Shown here: piece by piece, positions 43,663 to 51,760 of the stretch
Layout of the letters: every line of letters begins with the position of its first letter
Numbering within the stretch: position 1 is the first letter of the stretch
NCBI RefSeq assembly: GCF_001189515.2
Contig: NZ_CP012069.2
Coordinates: 310,001-374,000, forward strand
Direction: 5' to 3'
Source of the DNA: Olsenella sp. oral taxon 807
GTDB taxonomy: Bacteria; Actinomycetota; Coriobacteriia; Coriobacteriales; Atopobiaceae
Length of the DNA: 64,000 bases
Position numbers and translations under genes: made by a program
Notes under the pieces: generated by a model
What the model was told of the DNA's origin: nothing
Database searches by the model: none
The model's input: only the letters and a program-made list of their open reading frames with translations

Positions 43663-44385
43663 ATGAACATCGTTACCGTCCGGGGCCTGACCAAGGCGTA
43701 TCCCGGCTTCACGCTCGACGCGGTCTCGTTCTCGCTTGCCGAGGGGCGAATCGCCGGCTTCATCGGCCGCAACGGCGCAGGCAAGACGACGTCCATCAAG
43801 TCGATGCTGAACCTGACCCATCCCGATCGCGGAGAGATCGACTACTTCGGGCTGCCGCTCGCGGGCAACGAGGCGCAGATCAAGAAGCGCATAGGGTACT
43901 CCACGGGTACCATCAGCTGGTATCCGCGCAAGAGGATCCGCGACATCAAGAGCGTCATGAAGCTCTTCTACGACACGTGGGACGACGCGAAGTACGAGGG
44001 CTACCTACGTACGTTTGCGCTCGACGAGGGCAAGACCCCGCACGAGCTCTCCGAGGGCATGAAGGTGAAGTGCAACCTCCTGTTCGCCCTCTCCCACGGC
44101 GCGGAGGCCCTCATCCTGGACGAGCCGACCAGCGGCCTCGACCCGTTCTCCCGCGACGAGCTCCTGGGGCTCTTCGACCAGATCAAGCATATGGGCGTGG
44201 CCGTCTTCTTCTCCACGCACATCATCTCCGACATCGAGCGGTGCGCCGACGACATCGTGTACATCTCCAAGGGGAGGATCGTGGCCTGCGTGCCCAAGGA
44301 GGAGTTCGCCGACCGCTATCAGAAGCCGGGCGAGACGCTCGAGGAGTCCTTCCTTCGCCTGGAGGGGGGGATGCGCAATGCGTAG
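43663..44385 (+). CDS. ABC transporter ATP-binding protein
   Basis: 240 residues. Walker A GRNGAGKTTS (about 36-45), signature LSEGMKVKCNLL in place of LSGGQ, Walker B ALILDEPTSGLDP and switch His in FFSTHIISD. The weak signature and short size are typical of YtrB-like or bacitracin-type exporters. AAGGAGCGGCT precedes the ATG. The last 8 bp overlap the permease gene, so coupling is certain. Confidence 0.92.
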   Translation: MNIVTVRGLTKAYPGFTLDAVSFSLAEGRIAGFIGRNGAGKTTSIKSMLNLTHPDRGEIDYFGLPLAGNEAQIKKRIGYSTGTISWYPRKRIRDIKSVMKLFYDTWDDAKYEGYLRTFALDEGKTPHELSEGMKVKCNLLFALSHGAEALILDEPTSGLDPFSRDELLGLFDQIKHMGVAVFFSTHIISDIERCADDIVYISKGRIVACVPKEEFADRYQKPGETLEESFLRLEGGMRNA

Positions 44386-45031
44386 CCTGCTGATCAAGGA
44401 GATGAGGCTCTCCGCCTCGGTGCTCTCGTACGCCTTCATCGTGTTCGGCCTGATGTTCCTCCTCCCCGGATACCCAATCCTGTGCGGCGTGTTCTTCTCG
44501 TGCCTCGGCATCTTTCAGAGCTTCCAGAACGCGCGAGAGGCGAATGACCTGGTGTTCTCGGCGCTGCTTCCCGTTCCCAAGCAGGATGTGGCACGGGGCA
44601 AGCTGTATTTCTCGTGCGCCGTCGAGCTCTGCACGCTGCTGCTCATGGCGATTGCGATGGCCACTCGCATGACCGTGCTCGCAGACTCGCCGGTATACCT
44701 CAAGAACGCCCTCATGAACGCGAACCCCTTCGCGCTCGGTATGGCGTTCCTGATGTTCGGGCTGTTCAACCTCATCTTCATCGCGGGCTTCTTCAAGACG
44801 TCGTATAAGTTCGGGAAGCCCTTCGTGACCTTTACTGTCGTTGCGTTCGCGGTGATCGCGGCCGCCGAGGTCCTGCACCACGTTCCCGGGCTGGGGGCGC
44901 TGAACGCCTTCGGCCTCTCTCACCTGCCCCTGCAGCTCGGCTTGCTCGCGATGGGCGTGATGTGCTATATCGTTCTCACCGGGATCGCGCTGGGACGCTC
45001 CGCCGCGCGCTTCGAGAGGACAGACCTGTAG
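44378..45031 (+). CDS. ABC-2 type permease
   Basis: 217 residues with about six membrane helices, starting MRSLLIKEMRLSASVLSYAF. The sequence LLPVPKQDVARGKLYFSC is the cytoplasmic motif typical of ABC-2 permeases of the YtrC/DUF-like sort (PVSRxxIVxxKyl). Pairs with the ATPase above as an export complex of unknown substrate, possibly antimicrobial peptides or lipids. Confidence 0.85.
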   Translation: MRSLLIKEMRLSASVLSYAFIVFGLMFLLPGYPILCGVFFSCLGIFQSFQNAREANDLVFSALLPVPKQDVARGKLYFSCAVELCTLLLMAIAMATRMTVLADSPVYLKNALMNANPFALGMAFLMFGLFNLIFIAGFFKTSYKFGKPFVTFTVVAFAVIAAAEVLHHVPGLGALNAFGLSHLPLQLGLLAMGVMCYIVLTGIALGRSAARFERTDL

Positions 45032-45041
45032 GGAGGCTTGC

Positions 45042-45479
45042 GTGCTCAAGGACAACCTGCTCATGCTGCGAGGCATCCACGGTTTCTCGCAGGAGGAGAT
45101 CGCGGAGAGGGTCGGCATCTCCCGCCAGGCATACGCGAAGTGGGAGAGCGGCGCCACCATCCCCGACGTCGAGAAGTGTGCCCGGCTGGCGCGGGAGTAC
45201 GGCACCACGGTGGACGCTCTGCTGAGGACCGAGGAGATGGACGACGGCCGCGTGTTGCCTCCCGCGCCAAAGGGCAAGAACATATGGGGCTCCGTGTGCG
45301 TGAACGAGCGTGGCCAGATCGTCATCCCGAAGGCGGCGCGCGACCACTTCGGCCTTCGCGCGGGCCAGAGGCTCATCCTCGGGAGCGATGACGACGAGGG
45401 GTTCGTCCTGATCCCGGCCGAGATCTTCGAGCGGAAGATCGAGCTCATGAGCCAGATCCTGTCCCCTGCCGGCGAGTGA
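45042..45479 (+). CDS. XRE helix-turn-helix / AbrB fusion regulator
   Basis: 145 residues from GTG 45042, GGGAGG 6 nt upstream. N-terminal XRE domain (MLRGIHGFSQEEIAERVGIS ... RQAYAKWESG) and a second DNA-binding module of SpoVT/AbrB type at about 82-130 (WGSVCVNERGQIVIPKAARD, GLRAGQRLILG). It begins 10 bp after the permease and is likely the regulator of the ABC operon. The second module is close in style to the AbrB domain at 41355. Confidence 0.85.
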   Translation: MLKDNLLMLRGIHGFSQEEIAERVGISRQAYAKWESGATIPDVEKCARLAREYGTTVDALLRTEEMDDGRVLPPAPKGKNIWGSVCVNERGQIVIPKAARDHFGLRAGQRLILGSDDDEGFVLIPAEIFERKIELMSQILSPAGE

Positions 45480-45504
45480 GGCGCGAGGGGGGAAACGCCG
45501 TCTG

Positions 45505-45846
45505 TCAGAGGGTCCCTGCCACCCGCCCCGCGCCTGCGCTTCTCCCGTCTCTGCTCGAGGTGCTCCCGCCTCTCCCGCTCGCGCCGCTTGCGAGCATCGC
45601 CTTGCGCTGCTGGGTTGGCGCCTCACGGGCGGGGCCCGTCTGCCTCTGAAACGTGGTGCCCTCGCCGGCGATCCCGCGCCGCAGGGTGCGGGAAGACACG
45701 CCAAGCCGCCCCGCCGCGTCGCCGACCCCGCAGCCATCCGCCGGCAGCGACTCGGCCGGGGCGCCGCACGCGCGGGCGGAGGCAGAGTCGTCCACGACGG
45801 GCCCCTCAAGGCGGCGTGCCAGCTCAGGCTCGAAGTAGGGCCACAT
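45505..45846 (-). pseudogene. C-terminal remnant of an AraC-family regulator
   Basis: Minus-strand frame that starts within MWPYFEPELARRLEGPVVDD and contains GVGDAAGRLGVSSRTLRRGI, followed by EGTTFQRQ: the end of the sensor and first helix-turn-helix of an AraC regulator of the PF12625-like type. The N-terminal 200 residues and the second helix-turn-helix are absent or scrambled. Confidence 0.6.
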
Positions 45847-45849
45847 GGC

Positions 45850-46190
45850 GTCGTCGTGGCTGACGAAGGGAGGGGCGAGGTCGGCATCCGAGAGGGTGAC
45901 GGCATTCGTCTCTGCCCTGGCCGCCGAAGCCGGCGTTGTTGATGAGGACGTCGGCCTGCCAGTCCCTCTCCCTGCAGGTGTCGTAGACCCTTTGGACGTT
46001 CTCGGTCTTGGAGAGATCGGCGGCTGATGGTGTGCGCCGTGACGCCATGTCTGGTTGCCGCCTCCGACACCTGCCCGTCGAGCTTTGTCTGGCTCCTTCC
46101 GACGAGGATGAGGTTACCGCCCCTGGACGCGTGTGTCTTTGCGAAGAAGGTGCCGAGCCCGCCGTACGATTCCAAGATGAGTGCCGAGTT
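45850..46190 (-). pseudogene. Frameshifted short-chain dehydrogenase remnant
   Basis: Minus strand. One frame reads ESYGGLGTFFAKTHASRGGN then LILVGRSQTKLDG (a worn TGxxxGxG nucleotide loop and its partner strand). After a shift near 46020 another frame reads ADLSKTENVQRVYDTCRERD then ADVLINNAGFGGQG (the NNAG motif). The catalytic Tyr-x-x-x-Lys half is missing. It lies before the AraC remnant, so an SDR/AraC pair may have decayed together. Confidence 0.65.
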
Positions 46191-46305
46191 TGCATGGTCA
46201 CATGATCGCGATTGGGTGGTCGCATGCCCGTGACTGGTGGTCGCTTACGGCGTGGGTAATCACTACGGCGCCTTCTCTCCCTCCCTGCTTGTATTTTTGC
46301 CTATA

Positions 46306-46328
46306 CTGTATTAGTATACTTAATACAG
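46306..46328. promoter_or_regulatory. 23-bp perfect inverted repeat, GntR operator
   Basis: CTGTATTA (46306-46313), 7-bp spacer GTATACT, TAATACAG (46321-46328), 31 bp upstream of the GntR ATG. A TTGCCT at 46297 and TAATAC inside the repeat could be the promoter. YtrA-type GntR proteins bind similar A/T palindromes and repress their own operon. Confidence 0.7.
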
Positions 46329-46358
46329 ATACTACAGGGATTATCGGAGGCTTGCGCT

Positions 46359-46751
46359 ATGCTCCTGCAACTGGACTTCTCGATCGCGACACCCATTTAT
46401 CAGCAGATCCGTGACCAGATCGTGCGGGGCATCGCCGAGGGCGAATTCGCACCTGACGAGCGCCTGCCGACCGTGCGCGCCCTTGCGTCGGAGTGCGGCG
46501 TCAACGTCATGACCGTTAGCAAGGCCTACCAGCTCCTCAAGCAGGAGGGACACGTGCGCGGCGACCGGAGGGGTGGCACCTTCGTGCGTGAGCCCAATGG
46601 CAGCTCAGGCCCCAACCCCGGCACCGTGGAGGCGCTACGCCTGCGCCTGGCGGAACTCGTCGCCAGCGGTATGTCGGGTGAGGACGTGCTTGCGCTTTGC
46701 GGGCGCCTGCTGGACGACGTTTCATCCCAGAGAGATAGGAGATTGCGATGA
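46359..46751 (+). CDS. GntR-family regulator, YtrA subfamily
   Basis: 130 residues. Winged helix-turn-helix of GntR type at the N-terminus (ATPIYQQIRDQIVRGIAEGE, LPTVRALASECGVNVMTVSK) and a very short helical C-terminal part without a ligand domain, which defines the YtrA group. GGAGG precedes the ATG. The stop overlaps the next start (ATGA), so it is coupled to the membrane protein that follows. Confidence 0.9.
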   Translation: MLLQLDFSIATPIYQQIRDQIVRGIAEGEFAPDERLPTVRALASECGVNVMTVSKAYQLLKQEGHVRGDRRGGTFVREPNGSSGPNPGTVEALRLRLAELVASGMSGEDVLALCGRLLDDVSSQRDRRLR

Positions 46752-48118
46752 GTACCGTTTCCGTGATGTGGTTGTCCTGCAGTTGGATTCCCCTTCTCGC
46801 ATGGTGGGTGCTCAGGAACAGCGCACGGTTCAAGAAGAATATCGTCATCGGCGTGACGCTCCCGCATGAGGCGCGCGACGACGGCCAGGTTGTGGCCATC
46901 CTCACCAACTACCGCCGCCAACAACTAGCCTGCACCATCGTGCTCGTGGCCGTCGCACTCGCATGTGCGGCGGCGGGGACGCTTCGTGCATGGGCAGGTC
47001 CGCTCATAGTGTGCTGGACGCTCTGGATCCTCGCCGCCTGCGTCGTCCCAGAGACCGTCTTCGCGCTCGCGAACCACAAGCTCGCCGGCCTCAAGGACGA
47101 GCGCGGGTGGCGCCGCGAGGAGATGGGCAGAGGCCGGCATGTGACAGTTGCTGACATCGGCGCGGCCGCCCAGCCGTACACGCGGGTCTCAGGCATATGG
47201 TTCGTTCTCATCTGTGCTGTAAGCCTGGTTCCCGCTCTGCTCGACCGTAACAATGTAGTGGTCTACCTGCTGTTCGCCGCGTGCGTGCTCATGGTGTGGG
47301 TGACCTTCCGCTGGTGCTACCGCGACCGCAGCGAGGTAGTGGACGACAACACCACCCTCACGCAGACGCTCACACGCATCCGCCGGCGCGCCTGGGCGAG
47401 GGTGTACCTCGTCATGGCAGCATCCTTCGCGCTCATGAGCTGGGCGCAGCTTCTCTTTCGGGGTTCAGCCGATTTATACCTTATCGGCATGATGCTTCCC
47501 TGCGCGGTCCTTGGAATCGTAGCGTTTGCGACCGAGATGCGCATGCGTGGCCTACAGGAGCGCCTCACGAAGGCCAGTGGCGAAGGCCTCTACGTGGACG
47601 AGGATGATCGCTGGATCTTTGGTATCTTCTACTACAACCCGGACGATGCCAAGCTCATGGTGAACGAGCGCGTGGGCGTCAACACGTCAATAAATCTGGC
47701 ACGGCCAGCGGGCAAGGCAATTATGGCTGCCCTTGCACTCCTGCTGCTCTGTCTGCCTGTGGCGGGGGCGCTCATGGCGGACGATTTTGGCACGCCCGTC
47801 ACACTCGAGCTCTCTGGCCAGGCAATCCATGCGCGCCACTCACTGACGAGCTACGAAATTGACATGGACGACGTGGTGTCCATAGAGCTGATCGACCAGC
47901 TTCCCCAGATGACGCGCACCCTCGGCGGCGCTGCGGAGACCTTCCTCGAAGGTGACTTTTCGAGCGAGCGGTACGGGACGCTCAAAGTGTGTCTAGACCC
48001 CGAGGTCGGTCCATGGCTCCTCGTCCGCACGGGAGACGGCAGAACCTACCTCTTGGGAGCGAGTGACGCAACGCAAACCAAGGCCGTCTTAGAGGAGGCC
48101 GGCGTGGACCGGCGGTAG
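46748..48118 (+). CDS. Multi-pass membrane protein with DUF5808 motif
   Basis: 456 residues with about eight hydrophobic helices in two groups. Between them, DDRWIFGIFYYNPDDAKLMV and the following RVGVNTSINLARP match the short DUF5808 pattern, which usually sits beside DUF1648-type helices. The C-terminal 110 residues form a soluble, PH-like beta region. In Firmicutes such proteins occur with YtrA-type regulators and are thought to sense or respond to envelope stress; the exact function is unknown. Confidence 0.8.
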   Translation: MSTVSVMWLSCSWIPLLAWWVLRNSARFKKNIVIGVTLPHEARDDGQVVAILTNYRRQQLACTIVLVAVALACAAAGTLRAWAGPLIVCWTLWILAACVVPETVFALANHKLAGLKDERGWRREEMGRGRHVTVADIGAAAQPYTRVSGIWFVLICAVSLVPALLDRNNVVVYLLFAACVLMVWVTFRWCYRDRSEVVDDNTTLTQTLTRIRRRAWARVYLVMAASFALMSWAQLLFRGSADLYLIGMMLPCAVLGIVAFATEMRMRGLQERLTKASGEGLYVDEDDRWIFGIFYYNPDDAKLMVNERVGVNTSINLARPAGKAIMAALALLLLCLPVAGALMADDFGTPVTLELSGQAIHARHSLTSYEIDMDDVVSIELIDQLPQMTRTLGGAAETFLEGDFSSERYGTLKVCLDPEVGPWLLVRTGDGRTYLLGASDATQTKAVLEEAGVDRR

Positions 48119-48129
48119 GCGTCAAGAGG

Positions 48130-48700
48130 TTGAATGCGCAGGCGACTACGGCGTCCCCGACCTGTGGCCCGGCGTGGGCGGCAGGGGCACGGTCAGGCGC
48201 GACCACGGGCACGGGAGGCTCTGATGCCCTATCGCTCCTCGCCTCGACCGACCTGCCGGCCGGCGAGGCGACCCCTCCTCGCGAGCGAGACGCACGAGGG
48301 TCCCGACTACGCCGGGTTCCCCGGGATCCCACGCGGCAGGTACCCCAAGGGCGACCTGATACGGATCGTGCCCGGCGACGTCTCGGCGCGCACCCCCGCG
48401 AAGGCGAGGCGCTACCTGCCGTACGTCCCGGGCCGCCTCGGGCTCGTGTCCGCGCCCAAGCTGCGGCTTCCGGCCGGATCTGGTCGAGGGCCTCTTCTCG
48501 AGGAAGGCCCGCCGGACGCTGCGCGGCATCCGGGTGTTCAGTAAGGATGAGTCCGAGGAGAGGATCCTGCGCCACCTTGAGGAGGCGGACGCCGAGCCGG
48601 TCGCCTGCAGGCGGAGGTGGGGCCTGTCGGACATGGGCCCGACGACCGAGGAGCTCGTCGTGGACGCCCTCCTTTCGGATGGAGCAGACAAGGCAGGTTA
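48130..48700 (+). pseudogene. Unrecognised decayed gene
   Basis: One plus-strand frame reads GFPGIPRGRYPKGDLIRIVP then YLPYVPGRLGLVSAPKLRLP. After a shift near 48478 another frame continues LVEGLFSRKARRTLRGIRVF and RWGLSDMGPTTEELVVDALL to about 48700. The reading is continuous in sense and codon use, so a gene of about 190 residues seems to have been lost by a frameshift and 5' damage. I do not recognise the family. Confidence 0.4.
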
Positions 48701-48797
48701 GTTGCTGGACGCTATCCTAGCGGGCCTGGATTAGCTTTCGCAACGCAGCAGTTCCCTTGGGCTAGGTTTGCATATGTAGTAACATGCGGTATCATAT

Positions 48798-49505
48798 ATG
48801 CAAATGGAAAGAGCACATGACATAGCATCCGGTTACACGGCCTCGCAGGCGGCGAGGTTTCTCGGCGTCGGTAGGCACGAGGTCGCGAGACTCGTGCGCA
48901 ACGGCACCCTCCACGCGCAGAAGACCGACTCGGGCGAGCTCGTCGTCGATCCCAACAGCGTGCATGCCCATGAGGCGCTCTTCCCGTTCAAGGGAAGGCC
49001 ATGGAGCCCGCAGACCGCCTGGGCCGCGCTGCTGGCACTCGGCGGAGACGACGTTTCGTGGCTCGAGTACCACAAGAGGAGGCGCCTTTTCCTGAAGCTC
49101 AAGGACATCGGCGCGGAGGAGCTCGTCTGGCTCGCCCGCAACAGGATGGATGCGAGAGGGTATCTCGTATCGCCCTCCTTTGAGGATGACGTGAGGGAGG
49201 CGCTTGTCGCCACGGGGATGGCCTCTTCCTTCGTCGTCGGGCTCGGCTTGGCCCCGACGACCCCGGTGCTGGACGGCTATTCGATTGGAAGAACAGCAGA
49301 GGAGTTCGAGCACGACTTCTTCCTCGTGGAGGACACCTCCGGGCCGTGCATCGTGAGATATGCGAAGGACCTGCCGGCATCGTTGGAGGACATGACCGAG
49401 ATGCCCGAGCCCGTCGTTGCCGCAGACCTGGCGATGTCGGTCGACGCGCGCGAGCGAAGGTGTGGGCTCGGTTACCTGGAAGGACTTCTTGATGGGATGC
49501 GCTGA
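48798..49505 (+). CDS. HTH-domain partner of nucleotidyltransferase (antitoxin-like)
   Basis: 235 residues. N-terminal excisionase-type helix-turn-helix (YTASQAARFLGVGRHEVARL), a central region without strong resemblance (WLEYHKRRRLFLKLKDIGAE) and an acidic C-terminus. The frame overlaps the next gene by 14 bp. The pair looks like a two-gene toxin-antitoxin or abortive-infection unit of the AbiE kind in layout, with this gene as the regulator/antitoxin, although it lacks a recognisable AbiEi domain. Confidence 0.6.
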   Translation: MQMERAHDIASGYTASQAARFLGVGRHEVARLVRNGTLHAQKTDSGELVVDPNSVHAHEALFPFKGRPWSPQTAWAALLALGGDDVSWLEYHKRRRLFLKLKDIGAEELVWLARNRMDARGYLVSPSFEDDVREALVATGMASSFVVGLGLAPTTPVLDGYSIGRTAEEFEHDFFLVEDTSGPCIVRYAKDLPASLEDMTEMPEPVVAADLAMSVDARERRCGLGYLEGLLDGMR

Positions 49506-50220
49506 GCTGAAGATCTCCAAGCTCATGAAGCCGTGGGACATCGTCATAGAGCTAGGGGAAAACCTGCCGGAGGGATCGTGGATGCTCATCGGCGGGCTCA
49601 TGACGCAGGCCCACGCGATGATCGCCGGATACCAGTCCCGCTCGACCGTAGATGTTGACGTCCTTGTCGACGTCATGGCATCGACCTCGAACATCTCTGC
49701 GGTGGTGAGGCAGCTCGGGAACATGGGATTTGCCCTCAAGGAGCCCGGTCTGCGCGGCACCGCCTTCCACCGTATGACCTGCGGAGCGCGTATCGTAGAC
49801 ATCTTGGTGGCCGACCACTTGCCCTCCGGCAAGGCGAGATCCGCCAAGGTGAACCGGTGGCCGATGATGGAGATCGCAGGCGGCGCGCAGGCGATCGAGC
49901 GGGGCATGGATCTTGCGCTCGCGCATGAGGACGGGTCCATCCGGATACGCACCCCCGACCTCCTGGGCGCGCTGGTCCTGAAGAGCGCGGCCTACTGCGC
50001 GGACAGGCGAGGCAGGCACCGTCACCTCGACGATATCGCCCTGCTTGCCAGCTTGGTCACCGACCACAAGGGCTATATCGAGCGCCTGCACGGCTCGGAC
50101 AGGAAGCGGCTGAGGGCCGTGGCGGAGGCACTGTCCGATCCCAACGCCAGCTCGTGGATGCGTCTCAATCCCAAGAACCGCAAGGCGGGACAGTTCACCC
50201 TCACCGTGCTTTCTGGGTAA
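49492..50220 (+). CDS. Nucleotidyltransferase-fold protein (toxin-like)
   Basis: 242 residues from ATG 49492, GGAAGGA 8 nt upstream. The pol-beta-type motif is visible as WMLIGGLMTQAHAM followed by RSTVDVDVLVD (Gly-Gly, then Asp-x-Asp), and a third acidic candidate in GARIVDILVADH. LGALVLKSAAYCADRRGRHR resembles the Lys helix of AbiEii-like and DUF-type nucleotidyltransferases. Together with the upstream HTH gene it forms a tight pair in an accessory region full of remnants. Transfers nucleotides onto RNA or proteins by family analogy. Confidence 0.65.
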   Translation: MGCAELKISKLMKPWDIVIELGENLPEGSWMLIGGLMTQAHAMIAGYQSRSTVDVDVLVDVMASTSNISAVVRQLGNMGFALKEPGLRGTAFHRMTCGARIVDILVADHLPSGKARSAKVNRWPMMEIAGGAQAIERGMDLALAHEDGSIRIRTPDLLGALVLKSAAYCADRRGRHRHLDDIALLASLVTDHKGYIERLHGSDRKRLRAVAEALSDPNASSWMRLNPKNRKAGQFTLTVLSG

Positions 50221-50238
50221 CCGAAAAGGCTGGCAACT

Positions 50239-50330
50239 ATGCGATGGATTCAAGCAGAGGAGCAAGGCGTCGGTGCTATCTTCAGGCTTGTGCAAGACGC
50301 GATCTTGCGCGTCTATCCCAGCTATTACCC
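50239..50330 (+). pseudogene. N-terminal fragment of a GNAT acetyltransferase
   Basis: ATG 50239 starts MRWIQAEEQGVGAIFRLVQD, then YPSYYPK, the usual first 30 residues of small GNAT acetyltransferases. After Lys the sequence no longer fits the family and runs antisense into vapC, so only the first strand and helix remain. Confidence 0.55.
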
Positions 50331-50481
50331 GAAGAACCAAAATATCGTTGTGATACGGGGCGAGGACGATCGCTCGGAGAGCGTTTTGGCAGCTTGTTTT
50401 GGTGCGGTGCGTAGTTTTCTTGACACGCGAGAGAAAGAAACCTCGTATGGCGGCGATTCCAGACGCCTTGCCCGGGTGAGC

Positions 50482-50889
50482 TTAGGGTTCGGCCTCGTCC
50501 CATACCTCTACCGTAAGGCCTGGCACGCGCTGAAACTTGCGCGCGTTGCGAGTGACGAGCACAGCCCCATTGGCAAGGGCCGTGGCAGCGATGAGTAGGT
50601 CGTTCGGTCCGACCGTCTTGCCCCTTGAAGCAAGTGTGGCGCGTATGCGGCCATAATGCTCGGCACAGCGCGAGTCAAAGGGAGCAATCTTGAACGGGGA
50701 CAAAAACGGGCGACTATCATCCGTTCCTTTGTGGGGCCCCTTTGCTCGTTCGACGCCATAGCAAAGCTCCGCCTCCACAATCGCTGGGACTGCGAGCATG
50801 CGTGAGTCTGAGCGCATGAAGACTCGATAGGCGTGCGGCAGCCGTCCGTGCAAAAATTCTACGATGATGTTTGTATCGAGCAGGTACAT
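50482..50889 (-). CDS. vapC: VapC-type PIN-domain toxin
   Basis: 135-residue ribonuclease toxin. PIN acidic residues are seen in MYLLDTNIIVEFL (Asp5), EAELCYGVERAK (Glu) and GPNDLLIAATAL (Asp), with a conserved late TRNARKF. Its ATG lies 31 bp inside the antitoxin gene, the classic VapBC arrangement. Confidence 0.9.
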   Translation of the reverse strand: MYLLDTNIIVEFLHGRLPHAYRVFMRSDSRMLAVPAIVEAELCYGVERAKGPHKGTDDSRPFLSPFKIAPFDSRCAEHYGRIRATLASRGKTVGPNDLLIAATALANGAVLVTRNARKFQRVPGLTVEVWDEAEP

Positions 50890-51152
50890 GTGCCTTGGAC
50901 CTCCTCGAATGTCTCGCCAACGAACCAGTCGCAGGCGTCGTCAAGGGATGGATCGAGAATGGAATCGTCTGTGTCAGGAAAACCCGAGACGCTTCCATAG
51001 AGGTCGAACCAGCCATCAGGCCAGACCGAGGAACACCGGTCTGCCTCGATAATCCGTGCCGTGAGCTTGGAGACCGAGATACCCTCTGCCGCAGCCCGCT
51101 GCTTGAGACTATCGAGAACCCCGTCGTCCACATAGAGCGAAATCTGTGCCAT
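50859..51152 (-). CDS. vapB: VapB-type antitoxin
   Basis: 97 residues from ATG 51152 (minus strand), GAGGAG 8 nt upstream. Ribbon-helix-helix start MAQISLYVDDGVLDSLKQRA then GISVSKLTARIIE; the C-terminal half (DTDDSILDPSLDDACDWF) is acidic and should occupy the toxin's active cleft. Autoregulates with VapC by family knowledge. Confidence 0.85.
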   Translation of the reverse strand: MAQISLYVDDGVLDSLKQRAAAEGISVSKLTARIIEADRCSSVWPDGWFDLYGSVSGFPDTDDSILDPSLDDACDWFVGETFEEVQGTCTCSIQTSS

Positions 51153-51760
51153 AACCGTTCTCCTCATCTCGCAAGTACAATAGACAAGTTGAACACAGCA
51201 AATGCCGAGATGAACGCTGCGGTGCCACGGTACTTTGCGGTGCCCCATACTCAGATGCTGCTGCTTTTCCCGTCGCTCGACAGCAAGGCAGGCGCCGTAC
51301 TCAAGCGCAAAGAGGATCGCGGCAATGCTGCATAGACAGCTCTGGCATGCTGGACTGCAGATGTGGACGGGACGATCCGTTCGAGATGAACGTAGAAGGA
51401 GCGGTACGTGCTGGGGGACGCGGGGCACATCAGTTTGACCAGCCGAGAAACCGTCCTGTAGGAAAAAAGATCGTCTAGCCTGCAGAGAGATCCCCCTCGC
51501 GGAAGGCAGTTCTTGGTAAGACCCAAGGAACGTTCGGTCGAGGGGCGCCCCAACGTCGACGCGGCTCCTGCGGGGCAAAAGGTCGCTTCGGTCCACATTG
51601 CTGCTCACCTCTGAACGCTTGTCCGTACACTCACCGCTGAGTGGCAATGCATGCTGTTCCGAGAAAGCCCCTTGGTGCTCCGTTCGCGCAGCCAGCTACC
51701 CCAGACCGTCTTCCGTGATGGCCGAAGGCGGAATCCCAACAGGCAAATTCGGCCCACAGC
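51153..51760. other. Region without a convincing gene
   Basis: Contains the vapBC promoter at its left end. The longest frame (minus strand, 51251-51598) has no family likeness. Nothing else recognised before the repeat array begins. Confidence 0.4.

Noticed and set aside
50330-50598. Continuation of the GNAT-like frame to 119 residues
   Set aside because: Beyond about residue 30 it runs antisense to vapC and no longer resembles acetyltransferases.
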